This document shows positions 4,837 through 7,119 of a stretch of DNA of 7,119 bases, in pieces (position 1 is the first letter of the stretch; each line of letters opens with the position of its first letter). Source of the DNA: Treponema sp. (GTDB lineage: Bacteria > Spirochaetota > Spirochaetia > Treponematales > Treponemataceae); NCBI GenBank assembly GCA_024691265.1, contig JAILNT010000314.1:1-7119 (forward strand), given 5' to 3'. A program made the position numbers and the translations under genes. Below the pieces are notes generated by a model, which was given only the letters and a program-made list of their open reading frames with translations, did not search any database and was not told the DNA's origin.

Positions 4837-4966
4837 ATGTTGCTTTGATGCACAATGAAGTTGATTTGTCGACTTTGTTATGCCGTCTTGGGCGCTAACG
4901 GTAAGGGGTTCTGCTGACCGGGTGTTCTACGTCATAGGGCAAGGTCTCAAATATAGGAGTTTTTTT
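4837..4966 (+). promoter_or_regulatory. Structured rpmE leader, candidate L31 autoregulatory RNA
   Basis: Bases 4881-4940 are 60% G+C (36 of 60), far above neighbouring spacers. Hairpin one pairs 4854-4864 with 4869-4879, 11 pairs including three G-U, around a TTTG loop. Hairpin two pairs TGCCGT (4881-4886) with ACGGTA (4898-4903), one G-U, loop 11. CGGT (4899-4902) can alternatively pair with ACCG (4917-4920), and GACC (4916-4919) with GGTC (4943-4946). GGGGTTCT (4905-4912) is repeated as GGTGTTCT (4921-4928). AGGAG (4955-4959) is the ribosome binding site. E. coli L31 represses its own mRNA, and L31 leader motifs are known in other phyla. I do not recognise this one as any of them. The transcript start is inferred from the promoter. 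Confidence 0.5.
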
Positions 4967-5182
4967 ATGAAAAAGGGAATCCATCCTGACTACAAATTGA
5001 CAAAGATTACTTGCGTTTGTGGTAATGTAATCGAGACACGTTCAACAGTTGAGAATATCCACGTTGAAATCTGTTCTGCTTGCCATCCATTCTATACTGG
5101 AAAGCAGAAGTTAGTTGATACAGCTGGACGTATTGAACGCTTCAACAAGCGTTATAATAAGATTGCAACAGAAACAAAGTAA
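4967..5182 (+). CDS. rpmE: 50S ribosomal protein L31 (bL31), zinc-binding form
   Basis: L31 sits on the large subunit and forms part of the bridge to the small subunit. The 71-residue product starts MKKGIHPDY, the family N-terminus. It keeps all zinc ligands of the C+ type (C16-x-C18 and C36-x-x-C39), followed by HPFYTGKQKLVDTAGRIERFNKRY, here residues 40-63, which is the family signature. The frame is open back to 4880, but ATG 4967 has AGGAG 7 bases upstream and gives the correct family start; the extra 29 residues would be translated leader. Because this form binds zinc, organisms often pair it with a zinc-free paralogue, which is not in this window. It has its own promoter and a long leader, and two terminators follow. 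Confidence 0.96.
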   Translation: MKKGIHPDYKLTKITCVCGNVIETRSTVENIHVEICSACHPFYTGKQKLVDTAGRIERFNKRYNKIATETK

Positions 5183-5231
5183 TTTTTATTATTTTATCTG
5201 TTTAATTTTATTTAGTCATTTTTTGACAAAC

Positions 5232-5262
5232 GTATCTGCTTTTAGTTGCAGAGATACTTTTT
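5232..5262 (+). terminator. Rho-independent terminator of rpmE
   Basis: GTATCTGC (5232-5239) pairs with GCAGAGATAC (5248-5257), leaving a two-base bulge, around an 8-nt loop. Five Ts follow (5258-5262). It lies 49 bases after the rpmE stop. Confidence 0.8.
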
Positions 5263-5274
5263 AACCGATATAAC

Positions 5275-5307
5275 AAAAACCTGTCGTTGTTAACGATGGG
5301 TTTTTTT
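5275..5307. terminator. Second terminator between rpmE and metN
   Basis: ACCTGTCGTT (5279-5288) pairs with AACGATGGGT (5292-5301), ten pairs with two wobbles and a 3-nt loop, then seven Ts (5301-5307). The A run 5275-5279 extends the stem against the Ts and would give a T run on the minus strand as well. It insulates metN from rpmE. It could be mistaken for a riboswitch terminator, but no aptamer or good promoter precedes it. Confidence 0.82.
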
Positions 5308-5349
5308 ATTTTTTATATATTTCAATATCTTCTAAATCAATTCTTTGTG

Positions 5350-5358
5350 TGCTATACT
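5350..5358 (+). promoter_or_regulatory. Extended -10 promoter of metNI
   Basis: TGC-TATACT is a TGn extended -10 element. The sequence at the -35 distance (TTCTAA, 5330-5335) is poor, as often with extended -10 promoters. The expected transcript start is 5364-5366, at the metN ATG itself. Confidence 0.65.
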
Positions 5359-5365
5359 TCGCGTT

Positions 5366-6385
5366 ATGCATATTAAATTAGAACAGCTTAAAAAGGAATA
5401 TAAAACTGCTGATGGTTCAATTACAGCTGTTGATAATGTTTCTTTAGATATTACTGAAAATACTGTATTTGGTATAATTGGAAAAAGTGGAGCTGGAAAG
5501 TCTAGTCTAGTTCGTTTAATTAGTTTGCTAGAAACTCCTGATAGTGGTGAAGTTTATTATGATGATAAACGGGTTGATAATCTTTCAAAAAATGCATTAA
5601 TTTTGCAAAGAAGAAAGATTGGAATGATTTTCCAGAATTTTAATTTGTTTAGCTCTAGAACTGCCGCTAAAAATGTTGCCTATCCTCTTGAAATCTGTAA
5701 TTTCCCAAAAAGCGAAATAGATAAGCGTGTTGCAGAGATGCTTGAACTTGTTGGTTTAGGAGATAGAGGAGATGCCCCTGTAAGTACTTTATCAGGAGGA
5801 CAGAAGCAAAGAGTTGCTATTGCCCGTGCTTTGGCTACAAAACCAGATATTCTTTTCTGTGATGAAGCTACAAGTGCCCTCGACCCTCAGACTACAAGGG
5901 CTATATTGAAGTTAATCAGGGATATTCAGGCAAAGATGAATCTTACAGTTGTGATGATTACTCACCAAATGGAAGTTGTTAGAGATGCCTGTGATATGGT
6001 TGCTGTAATTGATAATGGAAAAATTGCAGAACTTGGTAATGTTGCAGAAATATTTTCTTCTCCAAAAGCCGCTATAACAAAAGAATTTATTTCTCATATA
6101 AGCGTTTCTGATACTGGAAATGATAAATTTGTAAGATGGTCTAAATCTGGTGGTAAATACATTCTTCATTTTGTTAATGATGATATTGGAAAACCTGTTC
6201 TTAGTGAAATCATAAAGAAATTTGATATCGATGTTAATATCAGAGCTGGCGGTATTCAAAACCTCACAAATAAGGATATTGGAACTTTAATAGTTGATTT
6301 TATGGGAGATGAGAAAGTTGTTTCAAAAGCTATTAACTATTTAGAAGAAAATGGAGTTTCTGTCGAGGAGGTAAAAAATGTTTGA
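5366..6385 (+). CDS. metN: Methionine ABC importer ATP-binding protein MetN
   Basis: MetN is the ATPase of the MetNIQ importer, which takes up methionine. From ATG 5366 it has 339 residues (343 in E. coli). Visible are Walker A GKSGAGKSS (39-47), Q-loop Q90 in IGMIFQNFNLFSSRT, signature LSGGQ (142-146), Walker B ILFCDE (162-167, catalytic E167), D-loop SALD (170-173) and H200. Residues from about 262 form the C-terminal ACT-like (NIL) domain, which in E. coli MetN binds methionine and shuts off transport. SSRT after the Q-loop and the NIL domain separate it from other amino-acid ATPases. The frame opens at TTG 5345, but that start would lie inside the promoter. ATG 5366 has no Shine-Dalgarno and coincides with the predicted transcript start. 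metI overlaps its last 8 bases. Confidence 0.95.
   Translation: MHIKLEQLKKEYKTADGSITAVDNVSLDITENTVFGIIGKSGAGKSSLVRLISLLETPDSGEVYYDDKRVDNLSKNALILQRRKIGMIFQNFNLFSSRTAAKNVAYPLEICNFPKSEIDKRVAEMLELVGLGDRGDAPVSTLSGGQKQRVAIARALATKPDILFCDEATSALDPQTTRAILKLIRDIQAKMNLTVVMITHQMEVVRDACDMVAVIDNGKIAELGNVAEIFSSPKAAITKEFISHISVSDTGNDKFVRWSKSGGKYILHFVNDDIGKPVLSEIIKKFDIDVNIRAGGIQNLTNKDIGTLIVDFMGDEKVVSKAINYLEENGVSVEEVKNV
6366..6371 (+). promoter_or_regulatory. Ribosome binding site of metI within metN
   Basis: A perfect AGGAGG lies 6 bases before ATG 6378, inside the last codons of metN. It fixes the metI start and its 8-base overlap with metN. Confidence 0.92.
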
Positions 6386-7119
6386 TAGTATCAGAATTTG
6401 GTTTGAAAGTTCCTGGGTTCAGGACTTTTTGCTACCATTAATAGAATTTGAATGGGTATCAACATTAGAAACATTAGAAATGTTATTGTTTGGTACTATT
6501 TTTGCAATAATAATAGGTTTCCCTGTAGGTATACTGCTTTGCGTAAGTTCTCCGAATGGTATCACACCTCGTCCCACTCTATATAAAGTTACAAGTGGTA
6601 TTGTAAATGCTTTAAGGTCTTTTCCTTTTATTATTTTGATTATTCTTGTATTTCCTCTGTCGCGTCTTATATTAGGAACTGCTATTGGTACCACTGCCAC
6701 AATAATTCCATTAAGTATAGCCGCTGCTCCTTTTGTTGCAAAGGTTATCGAGTCTGCTCTCATGGAAGTTGATTCTGGAGTTACTCAGGCTGCTCGTGCA
6801 ATGGGGTCAACAAATTGGCAGATAATCTATAAAGTACTTGTCCCTGAAGCTTTGCCTTCCATTGTATCTGGAATTACTCTTACAGTTATAAATCTTATAG
6901 GTTATTCTGCAATGGCAGGTTCAATAGGCGGCGGTGGACTTGGAAATGCTGCTATCTGTTATGGTTATCAGCGAAATGAACTTCCTGAACTTATTTCATC
7001 TGTAATTATAATTATAGTACTTGTTGAGGTTATCCAGTTTATAGGAACTAAGATAAATCTTTATATAATGTCAAGCAAGTTTTTTAATCAAACTAAAAAG
7101 ATATTTTCACCTATCTTTT
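6378..7119 (+). CDS. metI: Methionine ABC importer permease MetI, 3' end outside window
   Basis: MetI is the membrane channel of the MetNIQ importer. There are 247 codons without a stop before the window ends. Hydrophobic segments lie at about residues 33-56, 74-98, 105-126, 162-182 and 205-228, matching the five-helix topology of MetI. The EAA coupling loop that docks on MetN reads EVDSGVTQAARAMGS (130-144), followed by KVLVPEALPSI (152-162). NALRSFPFIILI (78-89) and GYSAMAGSIGGGGLG (175-189) are also family-typical. ATG 6378 has a perfect AGGAGG and overlaps metN by 8 bases, indicating translational coupling. E. coli MetI has 217 residues; this one already exceeds that, with about 12 extra residues at the start and a Lys/Phe-rich C-terminal tail. 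A metQ substrate-binding lipoprotein gene probably follows outside the window. Confidence 0.93.
   Translation, partial: MFDSIRIWFESSWVQDFLLPLIEFEWVSTLETLEMLLFGTIFAIIIGFPVGILLCVSSPNGITPRPTLYKVTSGIVNALRSFPFIILIILVFPLSRLILGTAIGTTATIIPLSIAAAPFVAKVIESALMEVDSGVTQAARAMGSTNWQIIYKVLVPEALPSIVSGITLTVINLIGYSAMAGSIGGGGLGNAAICYGYQRNELPELISSVIIIIVLVEVIQFIGTKINLYIMSSKFFNQTKKIFSPIF

Noticed and set aside
4880..4966. 29-residue N-terminal extension of L31 from ATG 4880
   Set aside because: AGGAG before ATG 4967 and the family N-terminus MKKGIHP fix the start; the upstream part reads as structured leader.
5223..5274. Possible promoters TTGACA at 5223 and TTGCAG-17-TATAAC at 5246-5274
   Set aside because: The first has no -10 box at a usable distance; the second has a poor -35 and would start inside the terminator hairpin.
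5183..5365. SAM or T-box riboswitch before metN
   Set aside because: No aptamer-like conserved motif is visible, and the two hairpins with T runs are explained as tandem terminators after rpmE.
5912..6259. 115-codon minus-strand open frame opposite metN
   Set aside because: It is antisense to the MetN ATPase and regulatory domains; residue composition is typical of a shadow frame.
6419..6763. 114-codon minus-strand open frame opposite metI
   Set aside because: It is antisense to a clear MetI coding region with EAA loop, and has no recognisable motif.

Overview
The window looks like AT-rich spirochaete chromosome, most likely a non-pallidum Treponema. This is inferred from several things together: the order rpsT, HU, (bactofilin), rho, rpmE, which I recall as similar to T. 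pallidum; a Rho with a very long N-terminal extension; a bactofilin; and AT-rich spacers with clear sigma-70-type promoters. No database search was possible, so the genus call is moderate. It is core chromosome: I see no tRNA, rRNA, insertion sequence, phage gene or CRISPR array.

Layout. Positions 1-750 hold the 3' part of a plsC-type acyltransferase gene, closed by a strong terminator. It converges on a 57-residue zinc-ribbon gene on the minus strand, which has two tandem terminators of its own. That gene diverges from rpsT (S20, UUG start), and both promoters are clearly readable. After rpsT comes a 155-base spacer without a terminator, then an HU/IHF-family gene. A 138-base spacer full of inverted repeats leads to a bactofilin gene. 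A perfect consensus promoter lies just after the bactofilin stop and drives rho (697 codons). rpmE (L31, zinc-binding form) follows from its own promoter with a GC-rich leader of about 130 nt. Two terminators close rpmE. metN and metI, the ATPase and permease of a methionine ABC importer, then start from an extended -10 promoter placed so close to the metN ATG that the mRNA may be leaderless. metI runs off the window.

Most genes serve basic information processing (ribosomal proteins S20 and L31, nucleoid protein, transcription termination). The others serve envelope and shape (PlsC, bactofilin) and methionine uptake. Nothing looks like a new multi-gene system. The most unusual item is the Rho protein: about 275 residues of apparently disordered sequence, including an N/Q-rich run followed by an Arg/Tyr-rich stretch, precede a complete Rho core that aligns without gaps to E. 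coli Rho through the ATPase domain. Its only four cysteines all lie in the extension. This recalls Rho proteins in other phyla with prion-like or phase-separating extensions. Second-rank items are the rpmE leader (possible L31 autoregulatory RNA), the near-leaderless metN start, a hairpin beside the bactofilin start, and the small zinc-ribbon protein. Several start codons were moved downstream of the longest open frame on the basis of ribosome binding sites and promoter positions.
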